NCBI GenBank assembly: GCA_000507305.1
Contig: DF239408.1
Coordinates: 1-64,000 of the forward strand
Direction: 5' to 3'
DNA: 64,000 bases
Source: Breviolum minutum Mf 1.05b.01
Lineage: Eukaryota; Sar; Dinophyceae; Suessiales; Symbiodiniaceae
The notes below the pieces were generated by a model. That model saw only the letters and a program-made list of their open reading frames with translations. It was not told where the DNA came from and ran no database searches. The translations under genes were made by a program, and so were the position numbers. This document shows positions 44,664 through 55,256 of the stretch, in pieces. Position 1 is the stretch's first letter, and every line of letters starts with the position of its first letter.

Positions 44664-44987
44664 GATGGATCCGTGGCACTGCCACAAGAGAGCTCGCAAA
44701 GGTTTGGTCTCCGGACCAACAAGGAGGATGCAGTCCAACGCAGTCATTATTTTGCTGAGTGGGAAAGGCTATATGTGACGCCAGAAAGTGAGCAACTAGC
44801 CCACAAAGACTTCGTCATTGTGACGATGCGTCTATCGGCAATTGGCTATGTCAGCAAGACCTGCGGCAACATCTTGCAGGGTATGAACAATACAGAATAC
44901 CGCTGGCATGGCGGGCTGCAGTTGCGAGAGACTCTTGGCGATGGCCGCATCATCTATGAATTAGTCAACTTTGAGAAGATTCTCTGA
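44664..44987 (+). CDS. Intact terminal coding exon or nested gene, unidentified
   Basis: 107 codons, then TGA. It reads DGSVALPQESSQRFGLRTN, DAVQRSHYFAEWERLYVTP, KDFVIVTMRLSAIGYVSK, then MNNTEYRWHGGLQLRETLGD and IYELVNFEKIL at the stop. The composition is strongly protein-like and there are no frame breaks. It sits inside a phosphodiesterase intron between two catalytic exons and ends in its own stop, so it is not part of that protein. It is either a nested gene's last exon or a 5'-truncated retrocopy. An AATAAA lies about 200 bp downstream near 45189. No family is recognised. Confidence 0.6.
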   Translation, partial: DGSVALPQESSQRFGLRTNKEDAVQRSHYFAEWERLYVTPESEQLAHKDFVIVTMRLSAIGYVSKTCGNILQGMNNTEYRWHGGLQLRETLGDGRIIYELVNFEKIL

Positions 44988-45279
44988 TCGGCATCGCATG
45001 AATGAATGAGATTCATGAAGGACAGCTACTGAGAGAATAGCTGTTGTTTTTAGACAGAGTGTGTGTGGTAAAGCACGCCTCGGAGTTGGAGAGAAGAAAA
45101 AAAATTAAGTTGAAGTGAGACATACAGTATCGGTGTCATGATTTCCGTTTTATGGAATGAAACGATGAAATGTTTGGTATATAAAAACAATAAAACATCA
45201 ATCAAAACATATCATGCACCTATCATCGCAAATCATAAATTTGTACAGATGGATTTTTGTTGCCGTATATTGCCCGTTG

Positions 45280-45362
45280 AGACCTCCTGAGGTTCGGTAT
45301 TTGGACCCCCAAAAAAAACATGCCCTAAACACCAAACTTCAGGAGGTATTTGGATGTCTAGA
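45280..45362. repeat. Family H element
   Basis: GAGACCTCCTGAGGTTCGGT to AGGAGGTATTTGGATGTCTAG (ends), GGACCCCCAAAA centre. Confidence 0.55.
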
Positions 45363-45834
45363 GATATGTGTTTTTCACTCCATTGTTGTTGTCTAAACTG
45401 GTTGGTCTCCATGACTCTTGTGAACGAAAAATTGTAACAATGACTGGACTCTGCGACCCTGGTGGGTTAAACCTGGTGGAGGTTTAGAGCATAGCACATT
45501 GTACTTTGTACAATGCATTTTGTTACATTTTAAGTGATCTTTAACTAGAGACCATTGAAGGGTTCTAGGGTAAATAGATGTAGAGACACCCACAATGTTG
45601 CTGTGAATGGCAGTAAATCAATCTCACACCAAAAATAGTTGGGATTTGGAACTCAAAACTCCAAAAGCTTTCCATTTTGTGTGAGTTCTTTTTCCAAACC
45701 AGGATCCATGATGTGACACTTTTACGTATTAATTCACCATACAGACAAATCAATGGGTCAATTGCCATACTGATCAAGTTTACCCACATCCTTTTGCCGT
45801 AAAATATTGCCTCACCCTTTCTGCCAGGCAACAG

Positions 45835-45887
45835 GATGACTTGGCCCTCCGCTACAATGACGTGTCCGTTTTGGAGAACCACCATGC
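45835..45887 (+). CDS. PDE gene exon: RYND and ENHH blocks
   Basis: Encodes DDLALRYNDVSVLENHH(A). L-A-x-R-Y-N-D-x-S-x-L-E-N-H-H is a universal block of class I phosphodiesterases. Acceptor ggcaacag, donor gtagca. It leaves phase 2 (GC) and is completed by G of the next exon to give Ala. Confidence 0.9.
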
Positions 45888-45930
45888 GTAGCATGGCAGA
45901 AAATTCATTTGAAGAAAGCAACTACTGGTA

Positions 45931-46033
45931 GCCTCCCTAAAACTAACATGGGCCCCTAAAAACGATGGTTTCAAAGGAGGTATCTCCTTTTCCAGGGGGT
46001 AATTTTCAGGTACTACGTTAGTTTCAGGGAGGG
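45931..46033. repeat. Family E element
   Basis: GCCTCCCTAAAACTAACATG to ACGTTAGTTTCAGGGAGGG. TA at 45929-45930 and 46034-46035. It begins 43 bp after the exon. Confidence 0.7.
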
Positions 46034-46935
46034 TAGTTGTGCAATAAATCTTGGTAGCAAATGGTTACTTATTTGGCTGGCGCTTAGTAGGGAATGAGGG
46101 AATAAAGCTCCAACAGGAGCCATGCTCCCTCCTGAGCCCAGCCTCTTATTTATTGGTTTTATTGGTTGAAAGTTTAGGACCTGATTATTTCCTTGTATAC
46201 CTGTAGAAACCCCAGAACATTCGTGTACAGTACAATTTTTGGGAGTGAAATATATCATGTGAAGTTTTTGCACTTCGACATATGTGCTGGGGCCTCAACT
46301 CGCGTTTTTTCTTGGTGGTACGGGATGGTCATCAACCCTATATTAGGGTGTATACAACCATTATCAAGATTTCCGATTAAAGGTGGGATGACCATCCCCA
46401 AATTAGGGATTGAAGACCCTGGCACATAATAGATGTAGAATTGTTTGTGGTATTGACGTGTATTGACCTTTATCTATTCTGAATCCATATGAGCAACCGC
46501 CTTTATTTGCGGAAGAAAGAAACAGCTTAGGACTGGACGCATTTTTTTCAAAAACCAGAATTAGTATGGGAACGAGGTAGGGGACGTCTATAAAACGAGG
46601 TACCCAAAAGATATGGTGAGATATGTGCAAGGGTTAAAAGTCGCGATGAAGAGATGTTCTTGTGAGATGCCATTGGTTTGCAAAATTTGTAGTAACCATA
46701 GAAAGCGATACGGAAACTTGAAGAGCGATACCCCCTAAAGTCTGTCAAGCATATCATGTTCAATTTGCAGCATTTTTGGTGCGAAGCTCAGTGGCCAAAA
46801 TGGCCCGGAAACGGCAACGGGTGCGGTTTGACAGCAGGACTGCTGGGGTTTGGAAGAAATTGTTTACAGCACTGTAATTTTAGAAGAAAATAGAAGCAAA
46901 ACGAATCTACAAGAGCAACATTTTGGCCACCAAAG

Positions 46936-47199
46936 TTGCCAGGTACCTCTTGCATTCCATTTTCTCATCTACCAGGTTCAATGCCTGATTTATGGTCCCA
47001 GAAAAGGTTTTTGATCACCTCACCCATCAGGAGCTTGAAATATCAAGCCTTTCGCGTGGATCCGCTTCCTGGTGAGAAGAAGACTTCCTTCCATGCGGAC
47101 GAGTGTGATGCATGGGCTTGGCTGGCTACTTTCCCTGATGCTCCAGCAGCTGCTGATGTGCCAGCAGAATTTCGCAAGTGTGCATCAGAAGAAGCTTAA
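46936..47199 (+). CDS. Coding island in a PDE intron, part 1, unidentified
   Basis: Open to a TAA at 47197. Likely coding after an acceptor in the 46970s: RSLKYQAFRVDPLPGEKKTS, FHADECDAWAWLATFPDAP and AAADVPAEFRKCASEEA. It is Ala/Asp/Trp-rich. It may join the Ser-rich frame that follows through a short intron ending in cacctgacag (about 47217). No family is recognised. Confidence 0.4.
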   Translation: MPGTSCIPFSHLPGSMPDLWSQKRFLITSPIRSLKYQAFRVDPLPGEKKTSFHADECDAWAWLATFPDAPAAADVPAEFRKCASEEA

Positions 47200-47263
47200 A
47201 TCACCCAACACCTGACAGCAACCGCAAAATCTATCAGAACATCTTTTCAAGGCTCCTTTTCCA

Positions 47264-47491
47264 TTGCCAAGGACATCGCTGACGCTCCGAATGTCCGCTC
47301 AGTCTTCTTGCTTGCCTCAGCACTTGACTCGTTATCACGGGGTCACGAACTGGCAACAAGCCATGGCTAAGCTTTCTAGACGCCAACGAAAGCGGAAGCG
47401 TCGGAAGGTAGCACGTGATGAGCAGCAGAGAAGACAAAGATCTTCTTCTTCCTCATCATCTTCCACTTCGTCAGATTCATCAGATAGCTGA
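47264..47491 (+). CDS. Coding island in a PDE intron, part 2: basic stretch plus poly-Ser tail
   Basis: Contains NWQQAMAKLSRRQRKRKRRK, a likely nuclear localisation signal, then DEQQRRQR and a tail of about 20 Ser/Asp/Thr residues, ending in TGA at 47489. RS/poly-Ser tails of this kind are typical of nuclear RNA-binding proteins, but no domain is seen here. Confidence 0.45.
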   Translation: MPRTSLTLRMSAQSSCLPQHLTRYHGVTNWQQAMAKLSRRQRKRKRRKVARDEQQRRQRSSSSSSSSTSSDSSDS

Positions 47492-47776
47492 GAAAAGCCA
47501 AGCCCTGGAAAACGAGGTCACCATTTTTCGACGAACATGTTGGAATACTAAATCTCTTTAAACGAGGCAGGGGACGTCTATAAAATATGCGGCCTTTGAA
47601 TTTAACGGAAATAAAAGCCGCCGCTCATATATCTAATGGGAAATTTCGGCTAACACCAAGGTCATCAGGAATTCAACCTTACTAAATACCAAAATCCAGC
47701 GTCTTTGGCTGGGGGTGTAGGGGAAAGGTTTTCCCTAAACTTGGATTTGTTTTTTTGGTGCTTTTCTACCTTTTTG

Positions 47777-47880
47777 ACCCCGCCGAAGTTTAACAGTTAG
47801 CCCCTGAAAAGTTGCCATGCCAAAAGGAAAGTAGTCTTATAACCATCATTTTTCAGGGGCTATGTTAAACTTGAGGGGCG
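47777..47880. repeat. Family E element
   Basis: ACCCCGCCGAAGTTTAACAG mirrored by TATGTTAAACTTGAGGGGCG. Confidence 0.6.
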
Positions 47881-48218
47881 TATGCAATGCTAAATCACCA
47901 TGTTTCATCACCATTTAGGTAGTTGTTTTTTTGATGTTTTCCCCCAAACATCGAAGAAACAAATCCAAGGAAATGATGGCTCCCCCCAAACAAGACCTGC
48001 TTGTTGGGCTCAATTTGTTTCTCCCAGAAATGCAAATCTTCTCACAAATCTATACCATACTTAATTTAAACAACTTTCCCCAACAAAAAAAGAAACAGAA
48101 ACACAAATCAACAAAAATAACAATCACAGCCACAATTGTGTAGAAAACAAACATGTTTCCCAAAGTTCCCTAGAAAAGATTTCTTCGTTGCCGGCTCACT
48201 GTGTTGTTTTTGTTCGAG

Positions 48219-48288
48219 GTCTGTAGCCTGTACCATTCTCCGTAAAGCGGAAACGAATATCAGTGGTGGCCTAGAGAAGGTGGAACAG
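48219..48288 (+). CDS. PDE gene exon: SVACTILRKAETNI segment
   Basis: Encodes (A)SVACTILRKAETNISGG then LEKVEQ. Joined in phase on both sides it gives ENHHA-SVACTILRK...LEKVEQ-GVFRKTII, the same spacing as the family. Acceptor tgttcgag, donor gtgggg. Confidence 0.85.
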
Positions 48289-48329
48289 GTGGGGCAAAAA
48301 GAAACTTTTGTTTGTTGAGGAGAATTTAT

Positions 48330-48453
48330 ACTTGGATGTCCCAGGAAGTTAGTAAATGGTTAGGAAATGGGTTATAACCTACCTATAAATGGGATATATT
48401 GGGTTATAATACCCACTGACTAACCATTTACTAACTTCCTGGGACATACAAGT
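48330..48453. repeat. Family I element in a PDE intron
   Basis: ACTTGGATGTCCCAGGAAGT mirrored by CTTCCTGGGACATACAAGT. It starts 42 bp after the exon. Confidence 0.7.
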
Positions 48454-48509
48454 AACCCCCTTTACCCATTCGTAAGGCCATTTATAGGGGCCCCATAACT
48501 CCATTTTTC

Positions 48510-48633
48510 TAGCTGGTGGTTTACAGCTGTCATCTAGGTGGTGTTTTAAAGATTTTTATGTTCACCCCTACTTGCGGAAGATCATCCAATTTGACGAGCA
48601 TATTTTTCAGATGGGTTGAAACCACCAACTAGG
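48510..48633. repeat. Family C element with an extra left terminus
   Basis: CTAGCTGGTGGTTTACAGCT then CTAGGTGGTGTTTTAAAGAT, mirrored by GGTTGAAACCACCAACTAG. Confidence 0.55.
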
Positions 48634-49997
48634 AGACTTTTGTTTGTTTCGTTGGTGATTTTTTGCAGATTCTACCATAGCAAACCACCATTGTTCACCA
48701 TCAGTTGGGGAATACTTCTCATATCTTCCAACCAACAAACAAATCTAAGCAGAGAATTTGTTGAAAAAAAACTTGAGCTGCACTCGAGCAGTGATCTAAA
48801 GGAGAGTCCTAGTTACTATATATTGATTTTGGAGGAGGGATTTTGATTATCCTGCCCCAAGAATATGGGGTTTATAAAAGGATATACGATCCTGGAATCT
48901 CAATCAACATTCAATCAACTAGGATTTCATTTTATGGCATGATGTCACTGGTGGGATTTGTTGAGCCCCTGCTCACTCAGATATATCTTGGGATGCTCCA
49001 CTTTCACAGTAACAGTGACCACGAATGTATCGTAATAGGGGATCCTTGTCCACCTTCATTTTGCAGTGTTGCCACACACTTAATGCGAGGTTACATCTGA
49101 CATCATTCCCCTTCACACGTTACTGTACCTATTTTGGCAAAGTTTTATGATAGCAGTTTGCCGTTGAAGATAGGATTTTTGAGTCCCAAAAGGAAGATGG
49201 ATAACGTCTCCCTTTACCTCCATGGCTTTGGCTTTTGCTTTTGCTGTGAGTTTTACAGAGTCTAAATACGTCTATATTGAAGTTTCATTGTTCCCTTCAA
49301 AACAATTGTATCAACAATGAAACAGGTCTAAGAATAGACACAACACAGGAAATAGGAACATAACAAATACAGACAACACAGGAAAAAACGATTACCTCAC
49401 ATATTTAGACAGGAACATCAGGAACAGTTCCTCATTCCCCCAAAAAAATGGTGCAACTTGAAAACGACGTTTCCTTTTTCCATCAGACTTTCAATGGACT
49501 CGGAACTGTCTGCAGATGAATTGGTGTCGTCGTAATCCGAATATCCAAAGTGATCCACTTTATTTGATAACCATTGGGTGTAACCATCCACTTTATCAGA
49601 TTTATCTGTATCCACTAGTAAATATCCAAAAATATATCCACTGATTGGGGGGGTATTAGGTGAATTAGGGTTTCACATTATCCACTTTTTCCCCCAAAAA
49701 AATGAGGTTCGAATCCTGGTCCGGTTTATCCGATTCCGTTGAAATTCCGTTTTTGAAACATCGAAGATGGATATTTGGACCATACAAAAAGTGGTGAACT
49801 GGGTTTCTTCTATCAAATAGTATGTTAGGAATCTTGTTTGAGAGGGGAAAACTGCTCCACCGACTTTTGACTGGCAGTTGCACTGATTCAAGTGAAGGGC
49901 GGCTCAAGGTAGGTTTTCAGATGTTTTTAGTATGATCCACATGAAGTTTGGTGAGCTGAGCTCAGATTTTTACGATTGAAAGCATCTTTGGCGCCAG

Positions 49998-50046
49998 GGA
50001 GTGTTTCGCAAGACCATCATCAAATGCATTTTGGCCACGGACTCTC
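49998..50046 (+). CDS. PDE gene exon: FRKTIIKCILATD
   Basis: Encodes GVFRKTIIKCILATDS. R-K-x-I-I-x-x-I-L-A-T-D is a conserved catalytic-domain helix. Ser replaces the usual Met after ATD if the donor gtcttt is correct. Acceptor ggcgccag. Confidence 0.8.
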
Positions 50047-50138
50047 GTCTTTGAGTGTTCACTTCATGCGACCTTCAACAAAAAGTGGACTCCACTGGCT
50101 GGAAGATGATGGAAGATGCCTATAGTCTATAGCAATCT

Positions 50139-50255
50139 GATTGGATTTGTTGAGTTGGTGATTGTTTACGGATTCTACCATGAGAATCACCATTCAAGCA
50201 CCATTTGGGGGAATATGTTCTAATTGTTTCCAACTACCTTAAGCAAATCCAAATC
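50139..50255. repeat. Family L element, best copy
   Basis: GATTGGATTTGTTGAGTTGG at the left, TTAAGCAAATCCAAATC at the right. Confidence 0.6.
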
Positions 50256-50491
50256 TATCATCTCAAAGCTGTTGAAGATGAAAATTGCACGACCGCATTT
50301 TCTTATTTTGTGTGTTGGATGAATTTTAAGCCTTACAATGACCTGACATTTCACAGGGGAAATTGGAGATTAAAAGGCTTTTGTTGCAACAGATTGTAAA
50401 TGTCACACAGATTTGCCCAAAAAGAGCCAGATTACATGGTGATAGGCGACCATTTGGGGAACCTGGGAGCGTAGTAGCTGAATGAATGCAG

Positions 50492-50634
50492 TAGAAGGTG
50501 GGCCCAAAAAAGCAGTTAGAAGTAGGGGCCCCATAACTCCACTTATAGGGGTTATACATAACCCCGGCCGATTTATAAGGCAATTCATGGTTTTTTTTTG
50601 CCCCATTTATAGCTAGTACGGGCCCACCCTTGTA
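50492..50634. repeat. Family A element
   Basis: TAGAAGGTGGGCCC to GGGCCCACCCTTGTA. Confidence 0.6.
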
Positions 50635-50727
50635 CCGTACATGGAGTTTTGCGTTTGAATGATGCTTGGCTTGGAAGATCATACATGGAACATCACGTTT
50701 CTGGTCATCTAGTAGAGTAATGAACAA

Positions 50728-50824
50728 CTAGGTGGTGGTTTCAAATATTTTTTATTTTCACCCCTGTTTGGGGAAGATTCCCATTTTGACCAATATTTTT
50801 CAAATGGGTTGAAACCACCAACTA
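50728..50824. repeat. Family C element, ACAA target duplication
   Basis: CTAGGTGGTGGTTTCAAATA mirrored by GGGTTGAAACCACCAACTAG. ACAA on both sides. Confidence 0.75.
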
Positions 50825-51117
50825 GACAATATATACCTCATCTTTTTCCAGCCATAAGGCATGGACATATCGGATGTTTTTCCTTTGCCAAGTCAGATAT
50901 CCATCCGATCTTTATGTTTTGCTTTTGCCTTTAGATCAGGATATGGCGCATCATCAGGGTCTGTGTCATAAACTCATAGGTGCACGAAACGCGGCACGCA
51001 AAAAAACGGGGTCAAGTTTTTCATGGTCACTTTTTGGTGGTGATGTTCTGTGATTTTCTCAGAAACTTTGAGGGTTGGTTGAAAAGAACCTCAAACTTTT
51101 ACTGGAAACAAAATAGA

Positions 51118-51320
51118 AATGTAACACCAGTGACTTGGGATGTATCAAACCCTGGCAAACAATGGGATAAACTACCAACCTCAATTTTTAGTTTGCCAGA
51201 TTTCTGAACCATCAACAGTATCAATTATTCTGAAGGTTAGCCACATGTTTGACATAACTTTCCGTTGGATTCCATTGTTTCAACAGCTAGATCAGCTAGG
51301 ATTTGGATGGTGATCTGGGA
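51118..51320. repeat. Segmental duplication, copy 1
   Basis: CTTGGGATGTATCAAACCCT through GATCAGCTAGGATTTGGATG is repeated at about 52883-53075. In this copy the family D element has lost its left end. Confidence 0.65.
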
Positions 51321-51612
51321 TTTGTTTGGATGTTTTTTTTTAAACTTGGTACCATGGTAAATCACTAATAGTACTATTAAATCAAACCAATATTTGGGAG
51401 AATGTGATTTACTATTTCCAGGCATTTTGAATATTTTGAGCAAATCCAAAAAAAAGAAAGACACTTTCAGGCTCTAGCTTTCGTTTGATGGTTCAGAAGT
51501 CTGAAAAATGCAGAAAGCGCTGAAAGGATGTGTAAAGTCCATTATAGTGGTATAGGTAGATAAACTAAACTATCAGTTGGTTTAGGACTGTGCAGGATTT
51601 CTATTTCCTAAG

Positions 51613-51687
51613 CACTCATTGGACTGGTATATTTACCTACTAATTTACCATACAGATGTTCCTTTCATGTACCAGTCACATTGAGTG
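51613..51687. repeat. Family B palindrome
   Basis: CACTCATTGGACTGGTATAT to GTACCAGTCACATTGAGTG. Confidence 0.6.
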
Positions 51688-51906
51688 GACCTGGGTTTTT
51701 GTTGATGCTTCCCAAAATCTGCCCGGTCTGCAGGTTGCCATAGCAGTGAAGAGTTTCAATCTACAGTGACTTTGGCGAACCTCTTTTTGGATGGGTTGTG
51801 GATGGATGGAAATGGGCATGTTTTTTTAAGGGCAAAAAATGTGTTGCAAGCTAAACCTGGGCATGTTTGGCTTTGGGGTGATTGGGGGTGTACTTTAAAA
51901 AGTTTA

Positions 51907-52024
51907 CTTACCAGCTTCTTCCGAGCGACATGAGTGACCCTTTTGTGGGGGTTAAGTGGCCTTTTCAGGGGTTAAGTGACCTCCATTTGAATCATAAAAA
52001 GGTCACTTGGAAGAAGCTGGTAAG
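51907..52024. repeat. Family J-type element with perfect 16-bp ends
   Basis: CTTACCAGCTTCTTCC mirrored exactly by GGAAGAAGCTGGTAAG. TTAAGTGACC and GGTCACTT words lie inside. Confidence 0.7.
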
Positions 52025-52266
52025 AGCAAATTCCCAAAAGATCAACAAGAAACCTCTGGATCTAAAATTGAGACCGTAATATAATCCATACGCACATGAA
52101 ACCCTTGCTCATTGGTTCGTGGTTGATGTTATGGGATTTCAAGGGGCCCAGCGGACCATCCCCCCAATGCCACCCCATTCAAACAAAAAAAACTGATCCA
52201 TTGGTTGGGTTCACAACATTTCTGCAATGTGAAACATGATTTTTTTCCAAATAAAACTCTTCATAT

Positions 52267-52367
52267 CCCATAGCATCCATGTATGGCACATGACATATGT
52301 ACCTACATTTTGCTATTAAAAAATCAACCATTCATGTAGGTAGATACAACAGTCCCATGGATGGTAG
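52267..52367. repeat. Family B palindrome, degraded right arm
   Basis: CCCATAGCATCCATGTATGG at the left; AACAGTCCCATGGATGG at the right. Confidence 0.45.
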
Positions 52368-52852
52368 GGGTATATAATTGGGTGGCTCGTACGTTTTCTA
52401 TCAGACTACCAATAAATTCCCCAAGCTCTTTCCGACTCGATCATCATCTATCCGTCTCCTCCACAAATCCAAACCAATTTGAAGCTAGCCGCTGATGACG
52501 GCTGCGCCGTAAGGTCAGCGAAGATACACAGTTCCTGATGAATGTGTGCGTGCATGCTGCAGTTGCTCGATCTTCTTTGAGTGCTATCGATTGGGGATGA
52601 ACACGACCAGGGAACGATCACATATCTTGGGGAAAAGGAAAATCATCGACTCAAACATGCCTTGGGTAGGGGATATGTTAGTTTCCAGGAAGGTAACCTG
52701 AAACTTTTTTTTCGTTTCTACCTTACATACCTTACACTCAGGCTTGGTCTATTTACCGGTGCTTTGGGTAGTTTTAGGTTTTTTTTTAATGTAGGCGGGA
52801 AATATATATAGACATGTAACACCAGTCCCATTGAGAAACTCTGAGTTGGCCA

Positions 52853-53080
52853 TACTGTTGATGGTTCAGAAATCCGGCTAACCACTTGGGATGTATCAAA
52901 CCCTGGCAAACAATGGGATAAACAATGGGATAAACTAGCAACCTCAACTGTTGAGTTTGCAGGATTTCTGAACCATCAACAGTATCAATTATTCTGAAGG
53001 TTAGCCATATGTTTGACATATCTAGTTGGATTCCATTGCTTCAACAGCTAGATCAGCTAGGATTTGGATGGTGATCTGGG
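52853..53080. repeat. Family D element plus segmental duplication, copy 2
   Basis: TACTGTTGATGGTTCAGAAA to CCATCAACAGTA (52853-52984), then about 95 bp nearly identical to the sequence after copy 1. ACAATGGGATAA is doubled only in this copy. Confidence 0.65.
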
Positions 53081-53673
53081 ATGTGTTGACTTGGTGAATT
53101 TTTGTTACGGTTCGATCCCACCGGTAAATCACCATCGTTGACCACTATTGGGTGATTTTTTGTTCTTTTTTCCAAGGCATCTTAAGCGAAGCAAATCCAA
53201 GAAAGTCATGCATCTTAGGCTTTTGATGGTGAATTCAAGAAATTGGATGTTTCATTTCAACTCCAATCCTGGTAGAAAATCAGTGCCAATTTTCACGGAT
53301 ACACTCAATCAACCCTGGGTTTATACACCTTGTATAGTGGGTACATAGTGGTATATCCCCTGTTAAAAGGGCTCCTTGGGAGGGTTTAACGCCTAGGGGC
53401 CCTCCATTCCAAGGGGCCCCCACCATTTTCCTTATGATTCATGAACCCTTCGCAAAAAAGATGCAAACAACCCAAATCTTGCAGGTCATACTGAGTCATA
53501 CTCCCACGAAAACAAACAGTTTGAAGCTGAAAATGGACCCTCTTTCAAAAAGGGATTCTCTCATTTGGGGTTTCATGCTGGTTTTTGGTGGTGTATCAAA
53601 CCTTAGGTGAGATCTTGTAAAATCAGGAGGGCATGATGTAAACATCCCCATCAAAATCTCAAAAAGCGAAAAT

Positions 53674-54059
53674 TTGCCCGCGGACATATTTTTTACTTGC
53701 CACCAAAAAGAAGGTTTTGGCTGGACCAAGTTTCAGGACATCCTGTCAGCGGTGCAGGCTGCAGTGATAGCCGAGCCACAGTATGAGATGCTGCAGCCGG
53801 CGGAAGTGGAAAATTTGGTGGCTTTGGGGCTGCGAGTGGCAGTACGGCGACCTGGTTATTTGACGTGTGTGCATTGCAAGAATCGGCGCCGCAAGGAGTT
53901 GTGCTTCCACGGAGGCCCAGAGATCCGAGAGCATTATATGGAAGGCCACGGCACAATGGCGCCGCGTACAGAGAGCCGGAGGAGACCGTTGCAGCGGCGG
54001 CGGTGCCGCAGGAAGTGCTGGAAGCTTTTGCGGAAGAGGATGCGAAAAAAAACAACTGA
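53674..54059 (+). CDS. Coding island with a C2H2-like finger, frameshifted near its end
   Basis: After tttcag the frame reads DILSAVQAAVIAEPQYEML, LVALGLRVAVRRPGYLTC and a Cys/His cluster: C-x2-C (CVHC), then E-H-Y-M-E-G-H, 18 residues later, a plausible zinc site. From about 53955 the sensible reading moves to another frame (AAYREPEETVAAAAVPQEV, LEAFAEEDAKKNN, TGA at 54057). One indel would reconcile them, so this is a decayed copy or a sequencing error. It is GC-rich, lies in a PDE intron, and is followed 20 bp later by a family G element. The protein is not recognised. Confidence 0.55.
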
Positions 54060-54078
54060 TGACATTTCATGAAATCCC

Positions 54079-54258
54079 GGTTGTTTAGGAAGGATCCTCA
54101 TAATGGCTTATTATAGTCCCTATATAACTGGGTATAGTATTTCATCACCTATATACCTTAACAACCCAGTTAATGATCAACTACCCAGTTATGATCAACT
54201 ACCCAGTTTATAGTATGATCCCCTATATTTCCTATATAGCATGGAATCCTTAACAACC
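54079..54258. repeat. Family G element, rearranged
   Basis: GGTTGTTTAGGAAGGATCCTC to ATCCTTAACAACC (ends). CAACTACCCAGTTATGAT is partly triplicated inside. Confidence 0.55.
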
Positions 54259-54734
54259 AGGGGCCCCTTTTTTTTCTCCTCAAATCAGGATTTGTCCGCT
54301 CAAGTGTTGCAATGGGAAACTGCACGACGATGGGAAGAGTCGGGGCATCTCAGAACGACTGGTCCGAGAAGATCAAGACAAACAAACCCCTGGGGTTTGC
54401 AAATCCCTCAAATGGTGGAATCCCCCCCAAAAAAATCTCGAAACATTTTGTTTTAGGAATTATAGGAAAAATGTGTGCCCAGATACTTCATTTAAGAGTG
54501 CCCACTTGAGCAATGTTGTTGTTGGTGATTTTTTTTGTGGGGGTTAAACCTGTGAAATAGGGGCTGAAAAAACGACGTTCAGAAAGAAATGAATTGTTTC
54601 ATAAGTCATGATAATCAGGATCCCTACTGGTTGCTTAACCAGGATGATTCATGATAGTCACCGTCACATAGGGGTGGGTGTTCTTTTCACACTGCTTCAA
54701 GTTGCGTGCTTTGTTCTAAGGGGATGAAATACCC

Positions 54735-54900
54735 CAAGGTGGGCCCCTGCTAGTTATAAGTAGGGCTATAACTTCATCAATAGGGGTGAAACAACTCCAG
54801 CTACCCATTTCTTTTTCGGCCATTTATAGGGGCTATGCCGTAATGGGATAGGCTATACCATACCTCCGTTTCTAGCGATCGTAGGGAGTCGTCACCTTGT
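54735..54900. repeat. Family A element
   Basis: CAAGGTGGGCCCC to GTCACCTTGT; GGGGCCC is lost on the right. Confidence 0.5.
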
Positions 54901-55023
54901 GGGCTCCAGATTAATTTACCATGGAAACGACGGTGGGATCCCAACACCTGGAAACCTCGTGGTTTTTCGCGGGCAAGGCGCATGGCTCCATTGATCCGTT
55001 ACAAAAATACGGTAAACTCACCA

Positions 55024-55125
55024 CTAGGTGGTGGCAACTCAAATATTTTTTATTTTCACCCCCTACTTGGGGGAAAATTCCCATTTTGACTAATATTTTT
55101 CAAGGAGGTTGGAACCACCAACTAG
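55024..55125. repeat. Family C element, ACCA target duplication
   Basis: CTAGGTGGTGGCAACTCAAA mirrored by GGTTGGAACCACCAACTAG. ACCA on both sides. Confidence 0.7.
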
Positions 55126-55256
55126 ACCAGTTGAGGTTGGATCCGTTGAAATCATGTTACATATCTGTACTCCCAGTCCAGTCGTTTGTTTTCATGAAGC
55201 CTTTAAAAGAAACGGATGTCCAAGCAATCCAAGGTAACAGTACTAAATAAAGCATC

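Noticed and set aside
44873..44920. GMNNTEY in the 44664 ORF as the missing phosphodiesterase segment after H-D-x-x-H-P-G
   Set aside because: A splice there would shift the phase, and the sequence is part of a longer continuous frame ending in its own stop.
49707..49725. tRNA B-box-like GGTTCGAATCC
   Set aside because: The T-stem pairs poorly and there is no acceptor stem, anticodon arm or A box upstream.
22734..50000. Idea that the hairpin elements are introners whose ends are the splice sites
   Set aside because: In the resolved phosphodiesterase introns the elements lie inside the introns, tens to hundreds of bases from the junctions, and the same families occur outside genes. Only the 44663/44664 boundary fits.
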